A DNA stretch of 64,000 nucleotides from Marinifilaceae bacterium (GTDB lineage Bacteria; Bacteroidota; Bacteroidia; Bacteroidales; Marinifilaceae), in contig JAFGYE010000056.1 of NCBI GenBank assembly GCA_016936255.1, forward strand, positions 62,001 to 126,000, written 5' to 3'. This document shows positions 51,180 to 61,574 of this stretch, piece by piece. Both the position numbers and the translations under genes were made by a program. Positions within the stretch are counted from its first letter, which is position 1; every line of letters starts with the position of its first letter. The notes under the pieces were generated by a model. The model was not told the origin of the DNA. It made no database searches and saw only the letters and a program-made list of their open reading frames with translations.

Positions 51180-54100
51180 ATGGCAAATAATATTCCAGAT
51201 AAAAAAGAGCCTAAAACACTGGTACAGCATATGCTGTTAAAACTAATAGCTGTATTCTTTTACGTGCTCCAATTTACACCGGCTTATGCCATTGAAGTAC
51301 CCTCATTGTATTTTAGTAATTTAAGACAGGAAGACGGACTCCCGTCAAACATCACAAGTTCGGTAGTTCAGGATCAAAAGGAATTTATTTGGATCGGAAC
51401 AGCAAATGGGGTGTGCAGGTACGATGGCTATACAACTATTGTATTTAAAAATGATGGCTCTCCAAATTCCCTGCCTACGAACAATATTAGTTCCTTACTA
51501 ATAGACGGCGATACCCTATGGGTCGGAACCTGGAAAGGTTTGTGCAAAATAAATACCAAAACATTAGAAATAAGCAGAGTGAATCTGGGACCCGACGTTA
51601 CCATTCGCTGTCTTTACAAATCGATGGATAACAAAATTTGGATTGGAACTTCAAATGGGCTTTTAGCTTACAGCAAAGAACTAAATAAGTTTGATTTTTT
51701 TAATGATACAAATAGTGAATTAAGCCACTCTACCATACGATGCTTTTATGAAACCAAAGACGGTTCCTTATGGATTGGAACCTATAATAAACTAAACCGC
51801 TTTAAAAACGGGAAATTTGAATCGTTTAATTTAAAAGGAGATTACAAACCTTACTTAAAAAATAATCTGATATTGGATATTTGTCCCTTTTCGGAAACAA
51901 ACGACTCAATTCTTTATGTTGGTACGGAAACAGGACTCGCTGTGTTTAACACAAACAGTTTTAAACACCAATTGTATAACAGCTCAAATACCAGCATCAG
52001 TAACGAAGTTGTTAAATGTATCTATACAGATGAGGATAAATTATGGCTTGGAACAGATTTCGGTTTGTCAATTTTCGACATGAATCTGAAATGCATCAAC
52101 ACTTACTTCCACAATCCAATTATCAATCATAGCATTACCAACAACGTTGTGTGGGATATTTTTCGTGACAGCAGCAATACATTATGGTTCCTAACCTCCA
52201 ATGGCATAAGCTTAATCAATAAAGAAAATCCATTTTTCAAACTTCATGAAGAATTCTATTCTGTAAACAATCAAAAAGCTGGAAATCAGATCAGAGACAT
52301 TCTTGTGACAGAAGATGAAACCATGTATATGGCAACCATTCACGGTGTAATTATCCGCGATCCACACACCAATAAAAAAACTTATTTTACGGCTGACGCC
52401 AAAGACAATAAAAAATTATTACTTGACAATGCCTATGCCTTAGCCGAAGACCCTTATGGCTGCATATGGATTGGGACAGCAGGAGGAATTAACGTTTGGG
52501 ATCCAAAGCTGCAGGTGATGAAATCGATCAGTGCAAACAAAAGCAATGGTTTAACCTCAAATTACATCAGCTCTTTTGCCATCAGCAAAGATGGTTCGGT
52601 ATGGGTGAATGCCTGGGAAGGCGGTATTTTTAAACTAACCGGTAACATGCAAACCCTTGAGTCGATTCATTTTACAAAGGTGGAAGATTCTGCTCCTGAT
52701 TTTATTTATGCCTGCAATGAAAACATATACTACAGCAAGGCAAACAAATTATGGACAATCAATAACAAGACCCTAGCAACTGAGCCTGTTCGTGAAATCA
52801 ACAAATTCATTAATAATCAATCTGTTTCCTGCATGAACGCCTCAAAATATGAATCGATTTGGATGGCGACAGAGAATCAATTGATTCATTACACACCTAA
52901 ATTAGAAAGCATTGTCAGCTATCCGTTAAACAACCCTGTGATTGGTGACCCAATTAGTATTGAAACAGATCAGGAAAACAATATTTGGATGGCAGGATTG
53001 ACTGCTGTAATCAAATATGAAGTTAGTACCGGAGCAATAATTTCCATGCCTCTGAATCCGCATTACCCCTTAAAAAATTTCTATTCTCAATGCAGTGCAA
53101 TCTCTACGTCTGGCAAGGTATATTTTGGAGGCGACAACGGTTACGTTGAAGCAAATACGAATACAGAAGATTTTCAACCGGCCTGTCCAAAATCCGTTAT
53201 TTCTGCTATAAAAGTTAATAATGATCTGATTACGTCGCGCAATCATTCAAAATTATTAGAAAAAGACATTGCCTATACTGATAAAATAAGTCTAACATAT
53301 TCAAACAATTCTCTGACATTTTTTTTCTCGACATTAAACTATTGGCTGCCCCAAAAGAGCCATTTCCGATACCGTCTCAACAACTTGGATACAGACTGGC
53401 ACAGCACTCAAAACGTTAACTTTGCTGCCTATTCAAACCTAAAACCGGGAAATTACAATTTAGAAGTTGAAGCCATCAATTATGCCGGAATTCAAAGTAA
53501 AACAACTACCAAATTAGCTGTTGTAATTCAACCTCCTTTATGGTTAAGCAATCCTTTTATCGTTTTGTACCTGTTGCTGTGCATAACAGTAGTTTATTCT
53601 ATTTTTAAACTATACGCCAAAAGACAAAAATTGAACAACCAATTGCGCATCGCCAATCTGGAAAAAAATCACTCGGAAGAGATCCTGAATACAAAACAAC
53701 AATTTTTCACAAACATATCTCATGAATTCCGAACTCCCTTAAGTTTGATAACACCACCCATTCAACAGGTTCTAAAATCAGGTGCTCTGCAAGGGAAAAA
53801 CCTTGAAATGCTGAAATTAGCTGAGAAAAATTCAAAACGTTTGTTGACACTCATCAACCAAATTCTAGATTTCAGAAAGTTGGAAAGCCAAACCATTCCT
53901 CTTCTTAAAAAACATGTAGAACTAACAGGTTTCTGCGAGGAGATATTTGATTCTTTTAAAGATATGGCCTCACGCAACGAGGTAAATTACACATTAACCT
54001 GTGGTATTGCACCAGTCAATGTAATTCTTGATAAGGAAAAAATTGAGGCCATTCTATTCAATCTGCTAATCAATGCATTCAAACATACTCCCCCCGAAGG

Positions 54101-55220
54101 AAGCATTGAAATGTCGGTTGATATTGTGAACGATGAGAATCGGAACAAAATAAAAATATCGGTATCGGATACCGGATCTGGTATCCCTGCTGACGATATA
54201 AGTAAAATTTTTGACAACTTTTACCAATCAGAAAACAACCCAACCGACCAACAAGGAACCGGAATTGGTTTGTCCATGGCGAAACAATATGCCGGTTTGC
54301 ATCAGGGAAATATATGCGTAAAAAGTAAAAGCGGATTGGGAAGCACGTTTACATTTACTTTTCCGCTTGAAGAGGGAGAGCTGATTACAGCAGAGCAACC
54401 CCAACAAGCTAATACAGGCAGCCAAACTGCAATTTTGAAACAACTGCCACCGAACAAAGATCTAAAGCATATTTTAATTGTTGATGATAATCCTGATATT
54501 CTTGATTACATTGAAATGAATCTGGAAACTGATTACTGCATCCATAAAGCCAGTAATGGAAGTAAAGGTTTTGATTTGGCTGTAGAAGTAAAGCCTGAAA
54601 TAATTATTTCTGATATTATGATGCCTGTAATGGATGGTATTGAAATGTGTAAAAAAATAAAACAAAACACCTCAACAAAGCAGATTCCCATCATCCTGCT
54701 GACAGCAAAAACTCTGGATATACAAAAAACAGAAGGAATTGAAGTGGGTGCCAACATGTATATCACAAAACCATTCGACATCAATTACTTAAAAGCCTGC
54801 ATCAACAATATTGTAAGCAGAAAAGAACAATTGCATGATTTTATAAAAAAGGAACTGCTGATTAATCCATTGGAAGAAAATAATCCAGACAGAAATCAGG
54901 ATGAACAATTTTTGAAAAAGGTAATGGAATTTATCTCCGAGAACATCAGCAATCCTGATTTATCCGTTGAAATGATCAGCTCAAAAATGAACCTTAGCTC
55001 AACGCATTTATACCGCAAACTAAAAGCCATTACCAATCAATCAACCAAAGACATATTAAAAAACTACAGGCTTCAAAAGGCAGCCCAAATGATCAAAAAC
55101 AACGAAGGTAACATTACCGAAATAATGTACAGTGTTGGATTCAACAGTCTCTCCGGTTTTTCAAAAAGCTTTAAAAGTATTTTTGGTGTTTCCCCCAGTG
55201 AATATGGAAAATTGGAATAA
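51180..55220 (+). CDS. Hybrid two-component system (HTCS) regulator of the galactan locus
   Basis: 1346 residues. The ATG at 51180 puts 17 polar residues before the signal; an ATG at 51231 (MLLKLIAVFFYVLQFTPAYA) would give a cleaner one. Domains: Reg_prop propeller repeats (FIWIGTANGVCRYDG, LWVGTWKGLCKI) to ~residue 680, Y_Y_Y domain, TM ~793-811, HisKA with His848 (FFTNISHEFRTP), HATPase (LLINAFKH; DTGSGIP; GTGIGLSMAKQ), REC with Asp1145 (SDIMMPVMDG), AraC HTH (ITEIMYSVGFNSLSGFSKSFKSIFG). Divergent from the GH53-GH2-SusCDE genes, which it probably activates when galacto-oligosaccharides bind. Confidence 0.96.
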   Translation: MANNIPDKKEPKTLVQHMLLKLIAVFFYVLQFTPAYAIEVPSLYFSNLRQEDGLPSNITSSVVQDQKEFIWIGTANGVCRYDGYTTIVFKNDGSPNSLPTNNISSLLIDGDTLWVGTWKGLCKINTKTLEISRVNLGPDVTIRCLYKSMDNKIWIGTSNGLLAYSKELNKFDFFNDTNSELSHSTIRCFYETKDGSLWIGTYNKLNRFKNGKFESFNLKGDYKPYLKNNLILDICPFSETNDSILYVGTETGLAVFNTNSFKHQLYNSSNTSISNEVVKCIYTDEDKLWLGTDFGLSIFDMNLKCINTYFHNPIINHSITNNVVWDIFRDSSNTLWFLTSNGISLINKENPFFKLHEEFYSVNNQKAGNQIRDILVTEDETMYMATIHGVIIRDPHTNKKTYFTADAKDNKKLLLDNAYALAEDPYGCIWIGTAGGINVWDPKLQVMKSISANKSNGLTSNYISSFAISKDGSVWVNAWEGGIFKLTGNMQTLESIHFTKVEDSAPDFIYACNENIYYSKANKLWTINNKTLATEPVREINKFINNQSVSCMNASKYESIWMATENQLIHYTPKLESIVSYPLNNPVIGDPISIETDQENNIWMAGLTAVIKYEVSTGAIISMPLNPHYPLKNFYSQCSAISTSGKVYFGGDNGYVEANTNTEDFQPACPKSVISAIKVNNDLITSRNHSKLLEKDIAYTDKISLTYSNNSLTFFFSTLNYWLPQKSHFRYRLNNLDTDWHSTQNVNFAAYSNLKPGNYNLEVEAINYAGIQSKTTTKLAVVIQPPLWLSNPFIVLYLLLCITVVYSIFKLYAKRQKLNNQLRIANLEKNHSEEILNTKQQFFTNISHEFRTPLSLITPPIQQVLKSGALQGKNLEMLKLAEKNSKRLLTLINQILDFRKLESQTIPLLKKHVELTGFCEEIFDSFKDMASRNEVNYTLTCGIAPVNVILDKEKIEAILFNLLINAFKHTPPEGSIEMSVDIVNDENRNKIKISVSDTGSGIPADDISKIFDNFYQSENNPTDQQGTGIGLSMAKQYAGLHQGNICVKSKSGLGSTFTFTFPLEEGELITAEQPQQANTGSQTAILKQLPPNKDLKHILIVDDNPDILDYIEMNLETDYCIHKASNGSKGFDLAVEVKPEIIISDIMMPVMDGIEMCKKIKQNTSTKQIPIILLTAKTLDIQKTEGIEVGANMYITKPFDINYLKACINNIVSRKEQLHDFIKKELLINPLEENNPDRNQDEQFLKKVMEFISENISNPDLSVEMISSKMNLSSTHLYRKLKAITNQSTKDILKNYRLQKAAQMIKNNEGNITEIMYSVGFNSLSGFSKSFKSIFGVSPSEYGKLE

Positions 55221-55325
55221 ACCAAACAATTGACCTTTTTTTCAGCCTGAATCCGGGAAAGTTATTTCCTTCCTGCTTTTTAAATAAGCATGCCAACCAA
55301 AGGTTTTTATTTATTTTAAATAAAA

Positions 55326-55357
55326 CACCCGCTACTTTACTGAAAAAGCTGCGGGTG
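55326..55357 (-). terminator. Terminator of the third locus
   Basis: CACCCGC (55326-55332) pairs with GCGGGTG (55351-55357). On the - strand it is followed by TTTTATTT. It lies 50 bp beyond the peptidase stop and between convergent genes. Confidence 0.7.
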
Positions 55358-55405
55358 CCATATAACTGAAAAATACTGAATCTAAATTTCTTATGCTTTC
55401 AAGAT

Positions 55406-57673
55406 TTATTTTTTTATCTCGTAACAATCAGGAGCTTCTTTGTGCCACAAATTCTTCACAAAATAATCCCAGCGTTTCCGAATAAAATACTTATTATAGT
55501 AAAGACTGCTGTGATCACATTCCGGAATCAACAGCAATTCAAAATCTTTATTGGCTTTTATTAAAGCATCTGCCATTCGCATAGATGAAGCCGCATTTAC
55601 ATTGTTGTCCATGTTTCCATGCGCCAACATTAATTTGCCTTGCAGTTGGTCAGCTAAAGACAAATTGGATTGCTCGTCGTAATGTTTCCCTGCGGGAAAT
55701 CCCATGTACAATTCGGGCCACCATGCTTTGGCAATTCTATGATCGTGATTCCCTGCCGAAGAAACACCAACCTTGTAAAAATCCGGATGAGTCAATAAAG
55801 CATGAGCGGCATCGTATCCTCCGGCCGAATGACCATAGATTCCAACATTCTCGATATCGATATATGGATATTTAACCGCCATTTCCCTGATCGCTTTGAT
55901 ATGATCAGGAGCACCTATATCGCCAAGGTTTTTATAAGAGAAATCATGAAATTTTTTAGAACGGTAAGCAGAGCCCAAACCATCAACAGTCATTACAATA
56001 AAACCTATTTGTGCCAATGACACATCCATACTGTACAATGCCGAAGTAAATGATTTAGGTGTACGAATTGTTTGCGGACCGGAATAAGTACCATCTATTA
56101 TCGGATACCTTTTTGTAGAATCCATCTTAAAAGGACGATAAATCACTCCATAAATGTCTGTTTTGTTATCTCTCGCTTTTACGGTGTACACCTCTGGAGC
56201 TATCCATCCCATTGCAAGAATATCGTCAATATCAAGCTGTGCAATGTCCAAAACTTTATTTCCGTTTTTTGCATTTCGAATTAAAAAATGATTGGGCAAA
56301 TCAACACGCGAATAATCATCGAAAACATATTTACCATTCGGACTTATTGAACAGGTATGGGTTGCATTTTCAGGACTTAGCAATTTCAATCCTGAACCAT
56401 CAAGATTAATTGAATAAAGATATGTGTAATATGGATCACCTTTTTCTATTCCACAGGCAGTGAAATATATTTTCCCCTTTTTATCATCCACCTTACAGAT
56501 TTCACGAACCACGTAATCCCCCTTGGTGATTTTATTTATTTGCCTGCCGGTTTCATAGTCGTACAGATACAACTGGTTCCAGCCTTCTTTCTCCGATGAC
56601 CAAATAATATTGTTACTGGTTCTATTGATCCGGTACAAAAGCATATTTACATCCACATAGGTATCGGCGGTTTCAGAAATCACAGTTCTGGTTTTCCCTG
56701 TCTCAACATTTACATCGATTAATTCCCTTGTTTGATACCCTCTTTGGTAACGAATAATATAAGCATGTGTATCAGATTTCCATTCAAAGCCACCTTCTAA
56801 AAAGCTTGCATATTCCGGAAGGTCGCATTCTATTTGCTTACCCGATTCGATATTAAAAATAACATACGAAGTTTTAGCAAGACATGTATCTCCTGCCAGG
56901 GCGCGTTCGTAAGAATATACTTCGCCCCGCAAGCCTTTTTCAGGAGCACTGTGATACATATATAAATTTTGAGCTTCTTTACGGTTAAACTTGCTGCAAA
57001 TAAGATATTTTGAATCAGGAGACCAATACGCACTTATTCCGTATTCTACATCTTGCTTTTTGCTTTCATTTCGAACAAATTCCCATGGAATGGAATTGCC
57101 GTAACTAAGTGTTTCGCACCCATCTGTACTTAAGGGAACAATATTACTACCATCTTTATCTTTCAGATAGATATTATAATCCTTAATAAAAGCAATTTGT
57201 TTGTTGTTTGGAGCAGGCAACTCAGTTGTATTTCTTTTTTCGGGATTCGTTGCCGGTTTTAATTGATAGTTTCTCAAATTGATTGTAAAACAAGAAGTGT
57301 CTGCAGTAAACTTTAATGTATCTCTCCCTTTTAAACTAAGTCCTGTTAATTTTAAATCATACGCTTTGTATTCTTTATGCAAAAACTCAGTAACTTTTTC
57401 TGCCAATTTCGCATGATCAAACAAAGGCATTTTTTGTTTCTGTTTCACGTTCACCAAAAAGTACTCTTTCCCTTTTCTTGTTTTGGTTGAATACCATAAT
57501 GAATCTCCCTTACCAATCCAGTTGGGTTGAATTCCCGTATTGTATATCTTACTCCGTGAATTATTATAAAGCCATTTTTCTGCTTCCTGATAGTCTTTCA
57601 AATCTCCTTGTGCAAATATATTTCCTGCACCAAGAAGTAAAAACATAATAATCGATATAGTTTGTATTTTCAT
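55406..57673 (-). CDS. Dipeptidyl-peptidase IV-type serine peptidase (S9 family)
   Basis: 755 residues. Signal peptide (MKIQTISIIMFLLLGAGNIFAQ). N-terminal beta-propeller (~residues 60-500), including FVRNESKKQDVEYGISAYWSPDSKYLICSKFNRKEAQNLY as in DPP4-type enzymes. The alpha/beta hydrolase domain has the triad Ser616 (GHSAGG; most DPP4 have GWSYGG), Asp689 (GNMDNNV) and His721 (CDHSS). S9B enzymes remove X-Pro or X-Ala dipeptides from N-termini. Last gene of the GH27 locus, 80 bp after the metallopeptidase gene. The GHSAGG variant leaves exact specificity open. Its place in a glycan locus suggests action on a proline-rich glycoprotein substrate. Confidence 0.85.
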   Translation of the reverse strand: MKIQTISIIMFLLLGAGNIFAQGDLKDYQEAEKWLYNNSRSKIYNTGIQPNWIGKGDSLWYSTKTRKGKEYFLVNVKQKQKMPLFDHAKLAEKVTEFLHKEYKAYDLKLTGLSLKGRDTLKFTADTSCFTINLRNYQLKPATNPEKRNTTELPAPNNKQIAFIKDYNIYLKDKDGSNIVPLSTDGCETLSYGNSIPWEFVRNESKKQDVEYGISAYWSPDSKYLICSKFNRKEAQNLYMYHSAPEKGLRGEVYSYERALAGDTCLAKTSYVIFNIESGKQIECDLPEYASFLEGGFEWKSDTHAYIIRYQRGYQTRELIDVNVETGKTRTVISETADTYVDVNMLLYRINRTSNNIIWSSEKEGWNQLYLYDYETGRQINKITKGDYVVREICKVDDKKGKIYFTACGIEKGDPYYTYLYSINLDGSGLKLLSPENATHTCSISPNGKYVFDDYSRVDLPNHFLIRNAKNGNKVLDIAQLDIDDILAMGWIAPEVYTVKARDNKTDIYGVIYRPFKMDSTKRYPIIDGTYSGPQTIRTPKSFTSALYSMDVSLAQIGFIVMTVDGLGSAYRSKKFHDFSYKNLGDIGAPDHIKAIREMAVKYPYIDIENVGIYGHSAGGYDAAHALLTHPDFYKVGVSSAGNHDHRIAKAWWPELYMGFPAGKHYDEQSNLSLADQLQGKLMLAHGNMDNNVNAASSMRMADALIKANKDFELLLIPECDHSSLYYNKYFIRKRWDYFVKNLWHKEAPDCYEIKK

Positions 57674-57753
57674 GTATTTACTATTAGTATTTAGATACTG
57701 GTTGCTATTTTATTTGATGCCGGGAACACCTAATTTACTGCAATTTTTTCCAA

Positions 57754-58578
57754 TTATTCCCGATATAAATTAACCGTAGAATGGCGGGACGGACTTTTTT
57801 CGAACTCAGGAAAATACCGCGCAACAATTTCATACAAATCCGGATCGTATTTTTTCATATCTTCCCGGGTGTTCACCCAGTTGTGTTTCCCATCAGGCAC
57901 CTTAACTTCGGCATTTATATTAAACCAGTTCTGAACTCCTTCGGCCCAATATTCATATATATTGGTAGCAGCATACATTTTTTTGTATTTCCCTTTAGCA
58001 ATGGCATTATCCAATTTTTCCTGCAGCAGATTATTAAATGTCGGATCAATTGGTGCAATTCCAATCAAATGAATTGCATGTGCAAATTCATGAATCAAAA
58101 TATCCTCAGCATGGTATTTATCAATCTGATAAGCAAGCAGGTTCTCTTCAGCACAAGATGTTAACGGCAATTCCATATCGCCGCCAAGTCCCCGGGCTCT
58201 AAGATCCCAATTCAATGTAGTGTCCTGAGCCAAATGTGCATGTTCCGGAATATCTGTTGTTCCTTCGTAGCGAGCCATAATTGCAAGTCGGGCATTTTCT
58301 TTTACCATTTGCGTCAAGACTTTACCAGGCAAACTTTTAGTCATAAAATCGACAATATTACAAGCCACATAAAAAGCTGAATCAGGAACTTTATTGGAGC
58401 TCATGATATGAATTCCATTCACATTAACATACTTTTTATAGAATGAATTGAATTTAAAATCGGAAGGCGGAGATGTAATTGTAAATATTTTTTGCTCTGA
58501 CTGATCCGTTTTTTTAATTTTTGCAGATGCCACATACAAAGGCATCAAAACTGCGATTAGAATAAGAATTTTTTTCAT
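57754..58578 (-). CDS. Exported HExxH zinc metallopeptidase-like protein
   Basis: 274 residues. Signal peptide (MKKILILIAVLMPLYVASA). Metal site: HEFAH (His163, Glu164, His167) with a downstream EYWAEG (Glu209/Glu213) about 45 residues later that could supply the third ligand, as in gluzincins. SFYKKYVNVNGIHIMSS near the N-terminus recurs in uncharacterised secreted proteins linked to sugar-degrading loci (memory of pattern, not searched). I do not recognise a named family. It lies 15 bp after the GH27 gene, so the two are co-transcribed. Probable role: cutting the protein part of a glycoprotein or a peptide near it. Confidence 0.75.
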   Translation of the reverse strand: MKKILILIAVLMPLYVASAKIKKTDQSEQKIFTITSPPSDFKFNSFYKKYVNVNGIHIMSSNKVPDSAFYVACNIVDFMTKSLPGKVLTQMVKENARLAIMARYEGTTDIPEHAHLAQDTTLNWDLRARGLGGDMELPLTSCAEENLLAYQIDKYHAEDILIHEFAHAIHLIGIAPIDPTFNNLLQEKLDNAIAKGKYKKMYAATNIYEYWAEGVQNWFNINAEVKVPDGKHNWVNTREDMKKYDPDLYEIVARYFPEFEKSPSRHSTVNLYRE

Positions 58579-58593
58579 TTATAATGTTTTTTA

Positions 58594-59796
58594 TTATTTA
58601 TTTAACTTCGACAAGCGAACCAACAAGCTTCCATGAGGAGGAATTTCTTTAACAAGGTTTTCATCTGTTTTCCCGATGATTTTATGCTCCCACAAATCTT
58701 TTACCTTGTATACATTTCGATGAATACTAACATCTTTTGCAAAATACATCGTCTGTTTTTTCCAGTCGTAATTCAATTTCCAGGGTTCATTTGTTCGGTT
58801 TAAAAAACATACAGCCACTTCTCCTTCAGCAAGCGGTTTTGCCCAGATTTCATATTCGCCCATGTCCATAAATTTTCTGGCCTGGTGCCCATCTGAATCC
58901 TGATCAATTGCAATTACCTCCTCATTCATGAGAATTTCAGCTGTTGCCTTATCCAAATTTCGCAAATCGTTTCCTGCCATCAATGGTGCGGCTAACATGG
59001 CCCACATCGAAAAATGAGTTTTATTTTCATCTGCTGTCATACCTCCATTTCCCACTTCCAGCATATCAGGATCATTCCAATGTCCGGGACCTGCAAATTC
59101 AAATAAATCAGCTTGTTTATCAATGATGTCGAGTATACCAAGACCGCCCCAATCAAAAGTACATTGATAACAATCCCGAATATCGGCCGTAGTTCTCCAC
59201 AAATGCCCAATTCCTTTTCCCCACTTCCAAGGCTCACTTTCGCCCCATTCACAAATCGAAAAGACAATCGGTCTTCCACTGGTTTTAAGAGCATCACTCA
59301 TTGTTTTGTAAGCAGCTTCAGCTTTTTGTCCCTCATCGAAACACCAGTCGTATTTCAAATAATCTACGCCCCACGATGCATAAGTACGGGCATCCTGAAA
59401 CTGATATCCACGGCTTCCCGGACGAGACTGACAGGTCATTGAACCAGCACAGGAGTAAATGCCAAATTTTAAGTCTTTGCTATGCACATAATCAACAAGT
59501 ACTTTCATTCCTGATGGGAACCGTTCCGGATCGGCAATAATATTTCCAAGACTATCGCGGCCCACCTGCCAGCAATCATCAATTACTAAATACTCGTAAC
59601 CAGCATTCCGCATTCCGCTTTCGGCCATTGCATCAGCCATTTCCATAATCAGACTTTCGCTTACATTACAGCCAAATTTATTCCAGCTGTTCCATCCCAT
59701 TGGAGGCGTAAGCGCTAAGTCTTCAAATTTTTGACTGTATCCTTGAAATACCTGAAAAACAATCAAAATTAAAAAATACTTTCTTATCATTTTCAA
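58594..59796 (-). CDS. GH27 alpha-galactosidase
   Basis: 400 residues, exported (signal MKMIRKYFLILIVFQVFQGYS). GH27 marks: LALTPPMGWNSWNKFGCN, YLVIDDCWQ, FGIYSCAGSMTCQSRPGSRGYQ, nucleophile Asp150 in YLKYDWC, acid/base Asp205 in RTTADIRD, GHWNDPDMLEVGNGG. Ends in the usual beta-sandwich (EVAVCFLNRTNEPWKLNYDW). Releases terminal alpha-galactose; GH27 also includes beta-L-arabinopyranosidases, which cannot be told apart here. It follows susD by 151 bp and precedes the two peptidases. Confidence 0.93.
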   Translation of the reverse strand: MKMIRKYFLILIVFQVFQGYSQKFEDLALTPPMGWNSWNKFGCNVSESLIMEMADAMAESGMRNAGYEYLVIDDCWQVGRDSLGNIIADPERFPSGMKVLVDYVHSKDLKFGIYSCAGSMTCQSRPGSRGYQFQDARTYASWGVDYLKYDWCFDEGQKAEAAYKTMSDALKTSGRPIVFSICEWGESEPWKWGKGIGHLWRTTADIRDCYQCTFDWGGLGILDIIDKQADLFEFAGPGHWNDPDMLEVGNGGMTADENKTHFSMWAMLAAPLMAGNDLRNLDKATAEILMNEEVIAIDQDSDGHQARKFMDMGEYEIWAKPLAEGEVAVCFLNRTNEPWKLNYDWKKQTMYFAKDVSIHRNVYKVKDLWEHKIIGKTDENLVKEIPPHGSLLVRLSKLNK

Positions 59797-59947
59797 TATC
59801 TTTTCAGTCCGATGAAATTATTTATTTACAGATGAATCCCCTAAGTAAAAAAGATTATAAACCAACTTACAAGAAAATCGCAAAAACATTCTATGCTCGA
59901 AAGAACTTTAAAATGCTTTTGCGATATGTATTATATTCTAAAAATTA

Positions 59948-61564
59948 TTAACCTCCGGTATACCCAGGATTTTGAACCAAATTTGAATTGGTATTCAGTT
60001 CTTCCAATCCAATTGGAAAAAGGATCGTATGTGCCCCTTGAGGTTCATGATTGTACCAGCTTTTTGTTTGGTATACACCAAATCGAATCATATCTGTTCT
60101 ACGTCTGAATTCAGCCGCAAACTCCCAACCTAATTCATCTAAAAACCGACCATACAATACAGCAGACTGATCTCCAGGAGAATCGATTGTTCCATCTTCG
60201 GCCAATGTTCCATATTGAATGGTTGTATTTCCCAACAATTCAGCTCCGGTTACCTTAGCGTCTTCAATGTCATCAAAATCACGTGTTCTCACATCACTAA
60301 CCAAAACTGCCGCTTCATCACTTTTTCCTGTGCGAAGTAAGCATTCTGCTTTCATAAGTAATACATCTGCGTATCTAAAATAAGGCAAATCATTACTCAT
60401 GTTACTTTTACATCCAGCTTCAATTTCATATTTGCAAACACGATAACCTTCCTCAAATTCGCATCCATAAATACCAGGCATTTTGTTGACCAAAGTCATT
60501 ACAACACTCCCATCAGTCGCATTGAGCTGATCACCATGTAACCATGTTGCATCAAATCGTTTGTCATTTGAATCATAACTATTGATAAACTGAGGATTTG
60601 CACTTGAGCCACCCCATGGTTGTGCTGTCATATTAAAAACATCACGATGCGCAGGCAACAACTGTTTCATGTGGGCGTTCCAACCAGTTCCATTTTTATT
60701 GTCATAAGGAACGGCAAAAACAATCTCATCAGAATCTTCATTATCAACTTTAAAAATATCCTTATAATTTGATTCAAGATCATATTTTTCACAAGAAATC
60801 ACTTTGTTACAAGCAAGAATACATTTCTCCCATTCTGCAGTGCCACTATACACTTCTGCATTTAGATACATCCTTGCCAATAACTGATAAGCAGCCCATT
60901 TCGTGATACGTCCATATGTTGTCTGATCAACTACTTCGGTTAAATTTTCAATAACGTCTACATTGGTTAACTCATCAACAATAAATTTATAAACATCTGC
61001 TCTTGTCGACTGTACCGGCAACTCATCATTATAGGCAATAACAAGCGGAACGTTTCCATGAGTGTCACAAAGAATTGAATACCACAAAGCACGCAATGCA
61101 CGCAGCTCTGCTAATACTTTTACTGCTTGCTCTTCTTCAATTGGAAGTGATCCACTTTGAATTTGAGACATCACCCGATTCACATTATTTATAGCCTCAT
61201 AACAGGTCAGCCATGTATTTCGGCATTGCCATTGTTCATTATCCCATGTGTGAAAATGCATCCGCTTATAGGTTCCACCATCATCCCATCCATTCGGTCT
61301 GGTTGGAGTTATCATTATATCTCCTGGTTCTTCTTGAAGATCGAATAACCCCTGCCATCCCATAATATAACGAAGCGGGGTATAACCAGAGGCAATTAAT
61401 GCTGTTACATCAGCTTCCGTTGCCGTAAAAGTTTCTTCCAATACTTCAGAATAAACTTCCTCATCCAATTTGACACAGCCTCCAAACAAAATTGCAAGCA
61501 ATAAAATAAAACCAGTAAATGCCGGCTTTACATATATACGTTCTTTTTTATATATTAATTTCAT
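59948..61564 (-). CDS. SusD/RagB-family glycan-binding lipoprotein (third locus)
   Basis: 538 residues. Lipoprotein signal after a short basic head (KPAFTGFILLLAILFGGC). SusD marks: LAELRALRALWYSILCDTHGNVPLVI, WAAYQLLARMYLNAEVYSG, PYFRYADVLLMKAECLLRTG, RFLDELGWEFAAEFRRRTDMIRFG, and LFPIGLEELNTNSNLVQNPGY at the end. It starts 10 bp after the SusC-like gene, the tight usual pairing. Substrate inferred only from the neighbouring GH27 and peptidases. Confidence 0.95.
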   Translation of the reverse strand: MKLIYKKERIYVKPAFTGFILLLAILFGGCVKLDEEVYSEVLEETFTATEADVTALIASGYTPLRYIMGWQGLFDLQEEPGDIMITPTRPNGWDDGGTYKRMHFHTWDNEQWQCRNTWLTCYEAINNVNRVMSQIQSGSLPIEEEQAVKVLAELRALRALWYSILCDTHGNVPLVIAYNDELPVQSTRADVYKFIVDELTNVDVIENLTEVVDQTTYGRITKWAAYQLLARMYLNAEVYSGTAEWEKCILACNKVISCEKYDLESNYKDIFKVDNEDSDEIVFAVPYDNKNGTGWNAHMKQLLPAHRDVFNMTAQPWGGSSANPQFINSYDSNDKRFDATWLHGDQLNATDGSVVMTLVNKMPGIYGCEFEEGYRVCKYEIEAGCKSNMSNDLPYFRYADVLLMKAECLLRTGKSDEAAVLVSDVRTRDFDDIEDAKVTGAELLGNTTIQYGTLAEDGTIDSPGDQSAVLYGRFLDELGWEFAAEFRRRTDMIRFGVYQTKSWYNHEPQGAHTILFPIGLEELNTNSNLVQNPGYTGG

Positions 61565-61574
61565 GATTCCAAGT

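Noticed and set aside
57781..58164. 127-codon open frame opposite the metallopeptidase gene
   Set aside because: Complement of a well-supported coding region with HExxH motif and signal peptide; no recognisable product.
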